A DNA stretch of 64,000 nucleotides from Nitratireductor sp. Lineage in GTDB: Bacteria > Pseudomonadota > Alphaproteobacteria > Rhizobiales > Rhizobiaceae. The stretch is from positions 1,203,928 through 1,267,927 of the forward strand of contig NZ_CP051236.1 in assembly GCF_017794765.1 (NCBI RefSeq). The letters are read 5' to 3'. The notes under the pieces were generated by a model. That model saw only the letters and a list, made by a program, of their open reading frames with translations, did no database searches and was not told the origin of the DNA. Below are positions 53,887 to 62,495 of the stretch, one piece after another; position 1 is the first letter of the stretch, and each line of letters begins with the position of its first letter. The translations under genes were made by a program, and so were the position numbers.

Positions 53887-53936
53887 CTGAGCTTGCCTGA
53901 GCTTGCCTGAGCTTGCCCGAGCTTGCCCGAGCTTGA
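53887..53936. repeat. 10-bp tandem repeat, five units
   Basis: Five consecutive units of C(T/C)GAGCTTGC, the last ending in A. Located between the stop of the GGDEF-like gene and the next start. No dyad arms with spacers, so not a CRISPR. Function unknown; could be a slippage array. Confidence 0.9.
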
Positions 53937-54123
53937 TTGCCTTCGACACCACTGAACCTGGCGGCTGCTCTCGATGCACTGGACAGGCCGGATATTTAGC
54001 CGCACAATGAATAAAGCAAGCAGCCCATTCGGCCACAGGTAGCCTTGGGCAGTCGAGGCCGCGTGACGGGCTGCTTTTGCAGTGGAGGCGGCACGCTGTT
54101 GCGGGGTCGCCCAGGGGGTGGCG

Positions 54124-54633
54124 ATGAACCTCAACGCGCTCATTGCGTCTGGATGTTTGCTTCTACTTGCTTGCGATTTCGTGCGCGCGAATGAGCGCGG
54201 CGCGAGGCTGTTCCAGGCGCCGATGCCTTTCTCAGATGAAATGCACAAAGACATTGCAGCCCTTTATGCTGCACGCGTCGATGTATTGAGGCGTTATGCA
54301 TGGGCGATGTCGGCCAAACGGCATGCTCTTGCAGGGCCACGTGCGGATGTGGCCTACGGGGGAAGTTTCGCCGGGGCTTTTGGGGAGATCGGGGTCGCGG
54401 CATTTATGGGGCGAAATGAGGAACACGTCCTGAAACTGGGAAGCAACACGCTGATCATTGCGCGCGGCAAGCCGCTGGGGAATCTCTACACAGAGGTCGA
54501 TTGTGTGATCGTGGAACGACCTGCCCTTGTATGTCGGGATGGGCGTACCAGGTCGATCTCGGCACCTGACACGACCTCCATCCGGATCGAGGGAGAGACG
54601 TTTGAGATGGCGAAGAACGATACACTGGAATAG
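54124..54633 (+). CDS. Hypothetical exported protein, possible lipoprotein
   Basis: A 169-residue protein with a hydrophobic N-terminus (MNLNALIASGCLLLLACDF). The L-L-A-C sequence fits a lipobox, with cysteine 18 as attachment site; a normal signal peptide is the alternative. The mature part has no recognised domain; CVIVERPALVCRDGRTRSIS contains a possible disulfide pair. GGGGGTGGCG precedes the ATG; the frame is open to 54082. It is 19 bases before the L,D-transpeptidase start and probably co-transcribed. Confidence 0.62.
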   Translation: MNLNALIASGCLLLLACDFVRANERGARLFQAPMPFSDEMHKDIAALYAARVDVLRRYAWAMSAKRHALAGPRADVAYGGSFAGAFGEIGVAAFMGRNEEHVLKLGSNTLIIARGKPLGNLYTEVDCVIVERPALVCRDGRTRSISAPDTTSIRIEGETFEMAKNDTLE

Positions 54634-54652
54634 TCACACTCGACCAGGCGCG

Positions 54653-55300
54653 GTGAAACGCGCATCGTGCAGGCAACTGCCGAAGGCAATCTTCCAGTCT
54701 GTCGCAGGCGCGTTGACGCTGTTGTTTGTTTTGTTTCCTGCGACGCCGGCAGATGCGCAGACCGCTGCGGTGCGTCAGTTCGATCCTGCAACCGGGACAT
54801 GGGTGAGGCGTGAGCGGTCTTTGTCTTTCAAAGCGCCCTGGGCCGAAACAGATTTGAAGCCTTCGGTGGTGCCATTCTCGGAGAACCTGCCCGCGGGCTC
54901 CATTGTGATAGAGACGGCTGAGCGGCGGCTGTATCATCTGCGGGGTGACGGTACAGCGGTGCGCTATGGAATCGGTGTCGGTCGCGAAGGGTTTGCCTGG
55001 CGTGGCCGGGAGCGCATAACAAAGAAAGCGGAATGGCCGGATTGGCGACCGCCGATCGAGATGGTCAGACGTGAGGCGGCAAAGGGCCGTATACTGCCCT
55101 CTGTGATGGAGGGAGGGCCTGAAAACCCGCTTGGCGCACGCGCCCTGTATCTCGGATCCACTCTGTTTCGCATTCATGGCACCAACGAGCCCTGGACAAT
55201 TGGCAGGGCTGTTTCCTCAGGGTGCATTCGAATGACCAATGAGGATGTTATAATACTTTATAGCAGCGTTAAGGTCGGGACGCTTGTTTTAGTGAGATAG
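54653..55300 (+). CDS. L,D-transpeptidase (YkuD domain)
   Basis: A periplasmic peptidoglycan cross-linking enzyme of 215 residues from a GTG start that gives a good signal peptide (about 1-36, ending PADAQ). The YkuD domain covers about 82-215, with the catalytic HGTNEPWTIGRAVSSGCIRM (H175, C191). It could form 3-3 cross-links or attach an outer-membrane lipoprotein. The longer frame to 54527 overlaps the preceding gene. The 249-base AT-rich gap that follows probably holds the promoter of the secretion operon. Confidence 0.9.
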   Translation: MKRASCRQLPKAIFQSVAGALTLLFVLFPATPADAQTAAVRQFDPATGTWVRRERSLSFKAPWAETDLKPSVVPFSENLPAGSIVIETAERRLYHLRGDGTAVRYGIGVGREGFAWRGRERITKKAEWPDWRPPIEMVRREAAKGRILPSVMEGGPENPLGARALYLGSTLFRIHGTNEPWTIGRAVSSGCIRMTNEDVIILYSSVKVGTLVLVR

Positions 55301-55549
55301 GGCAATAAGACTGACAGTATTCAGCATATTTCAAACTTGAAATGCTTAACAAAAATCAATTTTTGTTGCTATTGGGCAACATTTTCTCAAAATGAGTCGA
55401 CTAAAATACTCCTAAAGAGGTATTGGTGGGGCGTATATCATAGCCAGCCAAGGGGAGTTAGCTTAGCATAAAATAATATTTGGAGGTCTGGTCTTGAAGC
55501 TGGACGGGTCCTTGGTTGTGCCGGTGGAGGCACAGGCAAAGGGGGGGTA

Positions 55550-56995
55550 ATGGCACACAGTTCACGTGTTTTGAGTATTCTCGCCGCAGCCTTGATGAGC
55601 GGTGCGGTTTTGTTTCCCACCAGCGCGAATGCGCTTTCCGTCAAGGAAGCGATGGCGGTGGCACTCGAATCCAATCCTGAAATCGGCCAGGCGATCGAGA
55701 ACCGGGAGGCAATCGAGTTCGAATTGCGCCAGGCCCGAGGGCTTTTCCTGCCAAGTGTCGATCTCGAAGCATCGGTCGGTGCGCGTCGGCTCGACAATCC
55801 CTCACGCCGCGGCGTCGGTATTGAGGACGACCCGCTCTATCCAGCTGAAATCGGATTGTCGATAACGCAGAAGCTGTTCGATGGTGGCGGGCGACGGGCC
55901 GAACTCGAGCGTCAGGCGGCACGTGTGGACTCGGCTTCCTTCCGTGTCCTCGAACGTTCCGAAACCATCGCGCTACAGGTCGTGCGCGAATACCTGGAAT
56001 ATCTTCTGCAGGTCGAGATCGTGAACGAGGCGCGGAAGAATGTCGGCTTTCATCAGTCGATGCTGGGCGATATCGGCTCCCTGATTTCCGGCGGCGCGCT
56101 CACTGAAGCCGACAGACAACAGGCACAGGAGCGTATGCTCTCCGCAAAAGCGCGGCAGAAGGAAGCCGAGGAAGAGCTGGAGGCGGCAAAGATCCGGTTC
56201 TACAAGCTTGTAGGCAAACCGCTCACCAATCCATCCATGCCGGGCTCGGTGGCTTCCGCCCTGCCGTCTTCTCTCGACAAGGCGATCGGTATCGCGCGGG
56301 CCAACAATCCGCGCATCAAGGTTGCCAACGCCGATATCGATGCGGCTGACGCTCTGGTCGATGCCGCCCGCTCCAACATGCTGCCTGAGATCAGCGCGGA
56401 AGGACGCGCCCGTGCCGGTTACGACATCGACGGCGCCGACGGGCGCACAAACGATCTCCAGGCGCGGATCGTCGCCAAGTGGAACCTCTACCGCGGCGGC
56501 ATCGACGTTGCCAATGAGCAGGAGCAGATCCGCCGCGCCAGCGAGCAGCGCCTTGTGCTGCACCAGGCCTATCGCGAGGTGGAGGAAGCCGTTCGCATTT
56601 CGTGGGATCGGCGTCAGCGGCAGATGGACCTGGCAGGCACACTGCGTGCTCAGGCACAGACCAATGCGCAGCTCGTCAACTCATATAGAGAGCAGCTGGT
56701 CGTCGGCCAGCGGTCTCTGCTTGATGTGCTTGGTGCGCAGAATACGCGGTTCAGTGTCAACGTTTTGTCGAAGACGGCTCAGTATGCCGCGCGGTTCGCC
56801 GAATATCGCATACTTGCCGCAACGGGGACGCTGCTCTCGACGATGAACCTATCGAGCGCCAAGCAATCCGAGGCCTACGCACGTGCTGAGTTCAACGTGC
56901 CGGAGACGGCACCGACCGAAACCTACAAGAGGCTGCCTTCGCGACAGACGAACGACTTGCCGCTCGATCTTCTCGCGCCGATCCGTTCGCAATAG
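55550..56995 (+). CDS. TolC-family outer-membrane protein of the type I secretion system (LapE-like)
   Basis: A 481-residue outer-membrane channel. Signal peptide at the N-terminus (VLSILAAALMSGAVLFPTSANA). TolC/OEP repeats: LSVKEAMAVALESNPEIGQA, the first coiled-coil set, and VANADIDAADALVDAARSNMLPEISAEG in the second. GGGGGGG precedes the ATG. It is the first gene of a run with the ABC exporter and HlyD-type adaptor, and would complete the envelope-spanning channel for the large adhesin encoded at 62496. Confidence 0.93.
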   Translation: MAHSSRVLSILAAALMSGAVLFPTSANALSVKEAMAVALESNPEIGQAIENREAIEFELRQARGLFLPSVDLEASVGARRLDNPSRRGVGIEDDPLYPAEIGLSITQKLFDGGGRRAELERQAARVDSASFRVLERSETIALQVVREYLEYLLQVEIVNEARKNVGFHQSMLGDIGSLISGGALTEADRQQAQERMLSAKARQKEAEEELEAAKIRFYKLVGKPLTNPSMPGSVASALPSSLDKAIGIARANNPRIKVANADIDAADALVDAARSNMLPEISAEGRARAGYDIDGADGRTNDLQARIVAKWNLYRGGIDVANEQEQIRRASEQRLVLHQAYREVEEAVRISWDRRQRQMDLAGTLRAQAQTNAQLVNSYREQLVVGQRSLLDVLGAQNTRFSVNVLSKTAQYAARFAEYRILAATGTLLSTMNLSSAKQSEAYARAEFNVPETAPTETYKRLPSRQTNDLPLDLLAPIRSQ

Positions 56996-57029
56996 CCCTC
57001 GCAGGTGCAAGGTGGCATAGAGGAGGAAG

Positions 57030-59207
57030 GTGGAACAACTCCGCAATAATCCCGTGGCGGGCACGCCACTTCAGGCAGGCAGTTTCAGGTTTGCCTTTCG
57101 GGAGATTGCGCAGTTTTTGGCGCGGCCGAGTTCGGAAACGGTCCTGTTCTCGGATACACCTTTTGATGAAGACAGCCCTTCCCTTGAGGATATAGAGCGG
57201 CTTTCCGCCCGCATCGGGCTCGAGGTGGAGCAGCACAGCCGGCGCGAATTGGCCAGTGGTTCGCTTGATCTGCCTGTACTTGTGGTCTTTGAAAACGGTA
57301 CGGCGCAGGCGCTCCTCGAGCCCCTGCCAAATGATCACCTGCGGACCACACTACTGCCCGATCCTGTTGCGGAAGAAGGCATTGCCCTGAAAGATGTGCT
57401 TTCCAGGAACATCCGCCTGATCCTTTCTTTCAGCGTCATCTATCTGAACCAGTCCGAAAGCACGGACTCGACACAGGTAAAGCAGATAGAGAAGCGTCAC
57501 TGGTTGACGACGACGCTTGCACCGTTCTGGAAGTCCTATGCCCAGGTCGCCATGGCAGCGCTCTTCGTCAACCTCCTCGCGCTGGCCTCGCCCCTGTTCG
57601 TCATGAATGTTTACGACCGGGTGCTGCCCAATCAGGCGACGGCCACGCTGTGGGTTCTGGCGCTGGGCGTCGCTGGCGCGATCCTCTTCGATCTGCTTTT
57701 GAAAAGTGTGCGCGCGGCACTGATCGATTATGCCGGTCGCAAGGCCGATCTGAAACTCTCCTATCTTCTGTTCGAGAAGGTGCTGCACGCGACGATGGCG
57801 TCCCGCCCGATGTCGACGGGCGAATATGCCAATCGGGTCACGCAGTACGAGTTCGTGCGCGAGTTCTTCACCTCGAACACTATCAGCACACTGATCGACA
57901 GCGTCTTCGTTTTTGTGTTCATAGCGGTGATCTACGGTGTGGCCGGCTGGCTGGCGGTTATACCCGCCACGGCCTTTGTCTTTGCATTGATCATCGGCCT
58001 GATTGCCCAGTCGCGGATCGGTCGGCGCGTGGCAACCGCCAACAATGAAGCTGCGCAACGCCAGTCTCTCCTGGTGGAGACGATAGCCACGATCGAGACC
58101 GTGAAATCCCTTCGTGCCGAGCGCACATTGCTGCGTCGCTGGAGCGAATTGGCCAAGAACGCTTCGCGCACCGCCGAAGGCATCAAACAGCTTTCGGCCT
58201 GGGCGGCGAACATGACGCAGTTCGTTCAGCAACTGGTGACAGTGGGACTGGTTGTCGCCGGCGCCTATGAATTTTCGAAAGGCAATATTTCCACTGGTGC
58301 GATCATAGCCACGGTCATGCTGTCGGGGCGGGCTGTGGCCCCCCTTGGTCAGATCGCCATGACACTCTCTCGCATGCGTCAGGCGCTTTTGTCTTTGCGC
58401 ATCCTCAACGCGATCATGGAGCAGCCGGAGGATCGGCCGGAAAGTGCAGGGTTTGTAAACCGCGAGATTCGCTCCGGAGATGTTGCCTTCCGGAATGTAG
58501 GCTTCACCTATCCCGAAGCCGCCAGCCCGGCCCTGGTAGATTTCAATCTTTCAGTCAAAGCGGGAGAACGCGTCGGCATAATCGGACGCATCGGATCCGG
58601 CAAGACCACCGTCGGCAGGCTTCTGGCCGGCCTTTACCCGCCCTCGAGCGGCAACCTGCTTTTGGATGGCGTGGACATTCGTCAGTATCACCCTTCCGTG
58701 GTGCGCTCCGCCGTCGTCTTCACCTCTCAGAGTGCGGATCTCTTCTCGGGGTCGGTGAAGGAAAACCTCCTGATGGCAAAGCCGGGGGCGAGCGACGATG
58801 AACTGGTAGCCGCGGCGGAAGCGGCCGGCGTCGACGCTTTTGTTGCCCGCCACCCAAGAGGATACGACATGCCGGTCGGCGAGCGCGGCAGCCAGCTTTC
58901 GGGCGGGCAGAGACAGGCGGTCGCCATCGCGCGCGTTCTGCTCAGCGACCCACGGGTCGTGTTCATGGATGAACCTTCTGGCGCCATGGACCTTGCAAGC
59001 GAACGTGAACTGATCGCCCGGATGAAAACGGCGTTCCACAAGGATGTGACGCTGGTCATCTCCACCCATAGGCACAGCATGCTGCAACTGGTCGATCGTC
59101 TGGTGGTTATCGATCAGGGGCGCGTCATCGCCGACGGGCCCAAGGAGAGAGTGATCGCGGAATTGCAGAAGAACGCCGGGGGCGGGCGTTCGGGAAGGAA
59201 ACCCTAA
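57030..59207 (+). CDS. Type I secretion ABC transporter, ATPase-permease (LapB-like)
   Basis: A 725-residue half transporter. Residues 1-150 form a C39-like domain without the catalytic cysteine, as in RTX/LapB exporters that do not cleave their substrate. Six membrane helices (about 165-440) follow, then the ATPase with Walker A GRIGSGKTT, signature LSGGQRQ, Walker B VVFMDEPSGAMD and H-loop STHRHS. AGGAGG precedes the GTG start. It provides energy and inner-membrane passage for the adhesin. Confidence 0.95.
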   Translation: MEQLRNNPVAGTPLQAGSFRFAFREIAQFLARPSSETVLFSDTPFDEDSPSLEDIERLSARIGLEVEQHSRRELASGSLDLPVLVVFENGTAQALLEPLPNDHLRTTLLPDPVAEEGIALKDVLSRNIRLILSFSVIYLNQSESTDSTQVKQIEKRHWLTTTLAPFWKSYAQVAMAALFVNLLALASPLFVMNVYDRVLPNQATATLWVLALGVAGAILFDLLLKSVRAALIDYAGRKADLKLSYLLFEKVLHATMASRPMSTGEYANRVTQYEFVREFFTSNTISTLIDSVFVFVFIAVIYGVAGWLAVIPATAFVFALIIGLIAQSRIGRRVATANNEAAQRQSLLVETIATIETVKSLRAERTLLRRWSELAKNASRTAEGIKQLSAWAANMTQFVQQLVTVGLVVAGAYEFSKGNISTGAIIATVMLSGRAVAPLGQIAMTLSRMRQALLSLRILNAIMEQPEDRPESAGFVNREIRSGDVAFRNVGFTYPEAASPALVDFNLSVKAGERVGIIGRIGSGKTTVGRLLAGLYPPSSGNLLLDGVDIRQYHPSVVRSAVVFTSQSADLFSGSVKENLLMAKPGASDDELVAAAEAAGVDAFVARHPRGYDMPVGERGSQLSGGQRQAVAIARVLLSDPRVVFMDEPSGAMDLASERELIARMKTAFHKDVTLVISTHRHSMLQLVDRLVVIDQGRVIADGPKERVIAELQKNAGGGRSGRKP

Positions 59208-59260
59208 GCCTCTTGCGGCCCTTCGAAAGGGCGCTCAGGCAGGAAGAAAGGCGGATTGCA

Positions 59261-60538
59261 ATGGACCGTCCTCCACTGGCTGCACGATTGGGGCTGGTAG
59301 TGATCGCCGCCCTGACGATGACCTTCATAGGCTGGGCGTCTATTGCCGAGGTTCAGGAGATCGCCCGCGGCGAGGGTAAGATCATACCGGTTTCAAAGAC
59401 GCAGATCGTTCAGTCGAGCGAGGCCGGGATCGTCCAGGAAATTGCGGTGACGATTGGTCAGACCGTGAGCAAAGGCGATCTGATCCTCCAGCTCGATGAT
59501 ACGGCGACGACATCCTCGCTTGGTGAAGCGGCCGCGCGTGCACGCGCCTTGCGTGCGCAGATCACACGGCTTGAACTGGAGGAAAAAGGTGAACTGGAAG
59601 GGGAATATGTATGCCCGGCGGAATTGCAGGAGGTTGCGCCAGACATTTGCCAGAACGAGGCAAGGCTTCTGAAGGCCCGTGCAGACAATATCAGGAACAA
59701 ACGCTCTGTTTTGATTGAACGTCGCCTCCAGCGGCTGAATGAGCTCGACGAAGCGCGCGCCAACATCAAGCGGCTGGAAGAGAACCTGGAACTTTCGCAG
59801 CGCGAAGCCGATCTTCTCGCCCCAATGGTCAAACGCAAACTGGTCGCGCAGACGGAATTGTTGCGCGTTCAGAAGGAACTGGCCGAGACCCGTGGCCAGC
59901 TCGAGTCCACACGCGAGGCCGTGGAGCGCATCGAGGCCTCCATCAACGAGGCAACGCTGCAGATCGATGAACTCGCCCTCCAGATGCAGCAGGAAGCGCT
60001 GGCCGAAAAAACACAGGCGCTGGCAGAACTCTCCGTCATCGAAGAGACCATTCGCGGCGCAAGCGACCGGGTGGCGCGCACCGACATCCGCTCTCCGGTG
60101 GACGGCATCATCAACACGCTGGAGGTCAACACGATCGGCGCTTATGTGGAGCCGGGTACCGTCGTTGCCGGCGTGGTGCCGACCTCTGACACGCTTCTGG
60201 TGGAAGCGCGGATTTCGCCGCGGGATGTCGCGTTTGTCCGGCCGGGGCAGCCTGCGTTGATCAAGGTCACCGCATATGATTTCTCGATCTACGGTGGGCT
60301 GGAAGGAGAAGTTTCGAATGTGTCAGCCGACAGCCTGGTAGATCAGAACACTGGCGAAACCTACTATCAGGTGCGGGTCAAGACCGATCAGGCCGAACTC
60401 ATCCGCGATGGCAAGAGCCATGCGATTTTCCCAGGTATGGTGGCCACGGCAGACATCATGACCGGCAAGAAAACCATACTCGCCTACCTCATGAAACCGA
60501 TCAACAAGGCGCGCAATGAAGCGCTTCGAGAGCGGTGA
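59261..60538 (+). CDS. HlyD-family membrane-fusion protein (LapC-like)
   Basis: A 425-residue periplasmic adaptor. One N-terminal membrane helix (LGLVVIAALTMTFIGWASIA), the lipoyl/beta-barrel start ARGEGKIIPVSKTQIVQSSEAG, long coiled coils (about 95-280) and the C-terminal beta-barrel with TDIRSPVDGIINTLEVNTIG. The ATG at 59261 has AAAGG upstream; a TTG at 59213 would add 16 residues (LRPFERALRQEERRIA) and is also plausible. It follows the ABC gene closely and links it to the TolC channel. Confidence 0.94.
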   Translation: MDRPPLAARLGLVVIAALTMTFIGWASIAEVQEIARGEGKIIPVSKTQIVQSSEAGIVQEIAVTIGQTVSKGDLILQLDDTATTSSLGEAAARARALRAQITRLELEEKGELEGEYVCPAELQEVAPDICQNEARLLKARADNIRNKRSVLIERRLQRLNELDEARANIKRLEENLELSQREADLLAPMVKRKLVAQTELLRVQKELAETRGQLESTREAVERIEASINEATLQIDELALQMQQEALAEKTQALAELSVIEETIRGASDRVARTDIRSPVDGIINTLEVNTIGAYVEPGTVVAGVVPTSDTLLVEARISPRDVAFVRPGQPALIKVTAYDFSIYGGLEGEVSNVSADSLVDQNTGETYYQVRVKTDQAELIRDGKSHAIFPGMVATADIMTGKKTILAYLMKPINKARNEALRER

Positions 60539-60544
60539 GCGATC

Positions 60545-61159
60545 ATGACGAAACCTGCTGAACTCACCAGAGGCGAAGATTGGGCGTTCCAGCCCAGGTT
60601 CCGCGTTCTGCGCGTCGGCAGCGCCCGGCGGGGCATTCGCCTCGAAGAGATTTTCTGGGCGGTGCTGCAACAGATCGCTGACGCGCGCGATTGTTCTGTG
60701 GGCGACGTGATCCAGGCCTGCGAAAGCCGGTTGGAAAAGGGTGCGAACCTCTCTTCGGCTTTGCGGGTTGAGGCGGTGGGCTATTTGCAGCAGGAGTTCG
60801 AAACCGCCCGCAGCAAGACCGGCCGGCAGGCGGTGCGCAACCAGGTTATGGCGAGTCCATCACCGTGTTTTGCGCTGACCGGCGACAAGCAATTGATGGC
60901 TTATAATCCGGCGTTCATCGGTTTTGTCCAGTCGCGCCTGTCGAGCCTGGCCTCCAACACCACTGGGCAGGGCGTTCGCCTGTCGCTGGACATCCAGTTC
61001 TCCGACCTGATTGAAAAGCTCAGGATCGAGGGCAGTGGGCCGGCGACGGTCGGCTTCGTCATCGGCGTCGAGCGACAGTTGATCCGGGGACGCCTCAATG
61101 CAATTCTCGCACCGCTGATCGATCGGGAGGCGATTATCGGATTTATCCTGCCCAATTGA
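60545..61159 (+). CDS. Ribbon-helix-helix plus PAS-like protein
   Basis: A 204-residue protein six bases behind the HlyD gene, so translationally linked. The N-terminal part (about 15-85) looks like a large ribbon-helix-helix domain (RGIRLEEIFWAVLQQIADARDCSVGDVIQACESRLEKG). The C-terminal part (about 100-200) has PAS-like sequence (FALTGDKQLMAYNPAFIGFVQ, and GFVIGVERQLIRGRLNAILAPLID). I infer a transcription regulator or sensor tuned to adhesin secretion. Neither domain is certain. It converges with the LapG-like gene. Confidence 0.6.
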   Translation: MTKPAELTRGEDWAFQPRFRVLRVGSARRGIRLEEIFWAVLQQIADARDCSVGDVIQACESRLEKGANLSSALRVEAVGYLQQEFETARSKTGRQAVRNQVMASPSPCFALTGDKQLMAYNPAFIGFVQSRLSSLASNTTGQGVRLSLDIQFSDLIEKLRIEGSGPATVGFVIGVERQLIRGRLNAILAPLIDREAIIGFILPN

Positions 61160-61175
61160 GAAACGCTGATGCCGG

Positions 61176-62159
61176 TCAGTTCGCGCCGATGCGCCGGTTT
61201 TCTATTCTGTGTCCGGAAGCCGCCTGAAATCCCTCTCCGGGCGCAAGATCGCGCGGCAAAGGTGTAATCGCCGCCACCATGGAACCGTCGCGCCTCTTGC
61301 CATGTATCCAGGAGCGGTGCCCGCTGAGCGAATAGAGAGGCAGATAGTTCGGCAGTGCGGTGTCTTTCATTACCCGATCATGCAGATTGTCCAGAATATA
61401 GTGTCCCTTGGTCGTGGAAACGGCCAATACCGCGTGAAACAGGGAGCGGTTCTGATCCTGAAGCACAACGATCGACATGCTGCTCAGGGGGATGCCGGCG
61501 GCATTGAGTGCCGCCATTTTGAGTATCGCGTAATCTTCGCAGTCTCCTTTTCCGCGGTCGATAATCTGCGTCGGCGTTGCCCATACATCCAGCCGGCGAT
61601 AATTGGCGCGGTCTGACATATAGGCGACGGTCCGGTTGACGGTTCGATTGATCGCCTCGAGCTTTTGCGAAAACGGCTTGGCTTTGATCTCCCGGACGAG
61701 GTGCGACATTTCAGTCGCGCGCGGTGTGCAGCCGCTATCATCTGCGCACCTGGTGAATTCCGCCCGCTCGATCGACGGGTAAACGGTCCGCCAGCTTGCG
61801 CTGGATGGAAGCGCCCTGAAAGGGATGGCCACCGAGCCGAACACGCCCGTTGCAGAAGCGGGGTTCTTCAGTTTGTTGCGTCGGATCTCTGTTCTGGTGG
61901 AGGCAGCAGCATGGATTCTTTTCGCCGGAAGCCCGGCAATGGCAGCTGTCCAGCTATGCTTTAACCGAACAAGGCTGTTGCCGACCGCTGCTATGGCGGT
62001 TGAAGCCGAAGGAAGGCTAAGGCTGGTTGTGGTGAAATAGGAGGTGAGCGCTGTTGCAACGTGACCCGCAGCAGCCGGCTGGGGTGTTGCTGCCAATGTC
62101 AACGCCGACATCACAAATGCTGCACCCCAAAGAGTATGTCTATGTTTTGCTATACTCAT
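61176..62159 (-). CDS. LapG-like periplasmic cysteine protease (BTLCP family)
   Basis: A 327-residue transglutaminase-like cysteine protease. Signal peptide at the N-terminus (ending PQPAAA). The catalytic triad is visible: C207 in GKGDCEDYA, H242 in LFHAVLAV and D257 in YILDNLHD. In Pseudomonas, LapG cleaves the N-terminus of LapA to release biofilm adhesin when LapD lets it go. Here the gene is divergent from a giant adhesin and convergent with its secretion operon. LapG proteins need calcium; the binding residues were not assigned. The 80-110 region is basic and longer than usual. Confidence 0.9.
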   Translation of the reverse strand: MSIAKHRHTLWGAAFVMSALTLAATPQPAAAGHVATALTSYFTTTSLSLPSASTAIAAVGNSLVRLKHSWTAAIAGLPAKRIHAAASTRTEIRRNKLKNPASATGVFGSVAIPFRALPSSASWRTVYPSIERAEFTRCADDSGCTPRATEMSHLVREIKAKPFSQKLEAINRTVNRTVAYMSDRANYRRLDVWATPTQIIDRGKGDCEDYAILKMAALNAAGIPLSSMSIVVLQDQNRSLFHAVLAVSTTKGHYILDNLHDRVMKDTALPNYLPLYSLSGHRSWIHGKRRDGSMVAAITPLPRDLAPGEGFQAASGHRIENRRIGAN

Positions 62160-62495
62160 TTTCCGCCCCCGGATCTTGATTTGAAGATAGGGGATGCAGA
62201 TGAAGTGCCGATTAAGTGATAGGGATTATTATGTGTTTTCGGATTTTGTCGTATTTAACTCGAAATGTTATTTGTGTGGTAATTTCGCGTTAACCATCGC
62301 CGGTGGGCAGGCGCGGCGCCATGAAGTTGCGAATAGGGGAAATTACAGGCGGATGTATATTATATTATGTCTATGGATTAACCAGAAATAAATATCAAGA
62401 ACAATCGAATATTATAATATATCAGCGCGTTATACATTGTATTGCGCCAATTAAACTTGTGTGGCCCGCTTCCTGGAAATCTGTTTCCGGGGGTT
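62160..62495. promoter_or_regulatory. AT-rich divergent promoter region of the adhesin and LapG-like genes
   Basis: Strongly AT-rich 336-base gap between the divergent genes, in contrast to its surroundings. It contains the 12-bp palindrome ATATTATAATAT (62409-62420). Such a region would suit H-NS/MucR-type silencing or regulator binding; no specific site can be named. No gene is seen in it. Confidence 0.5.

Noticed and set aside
53887..53936. CRISPR array
   Set aside because: Units are 10 bp without spacers; no cas genes.
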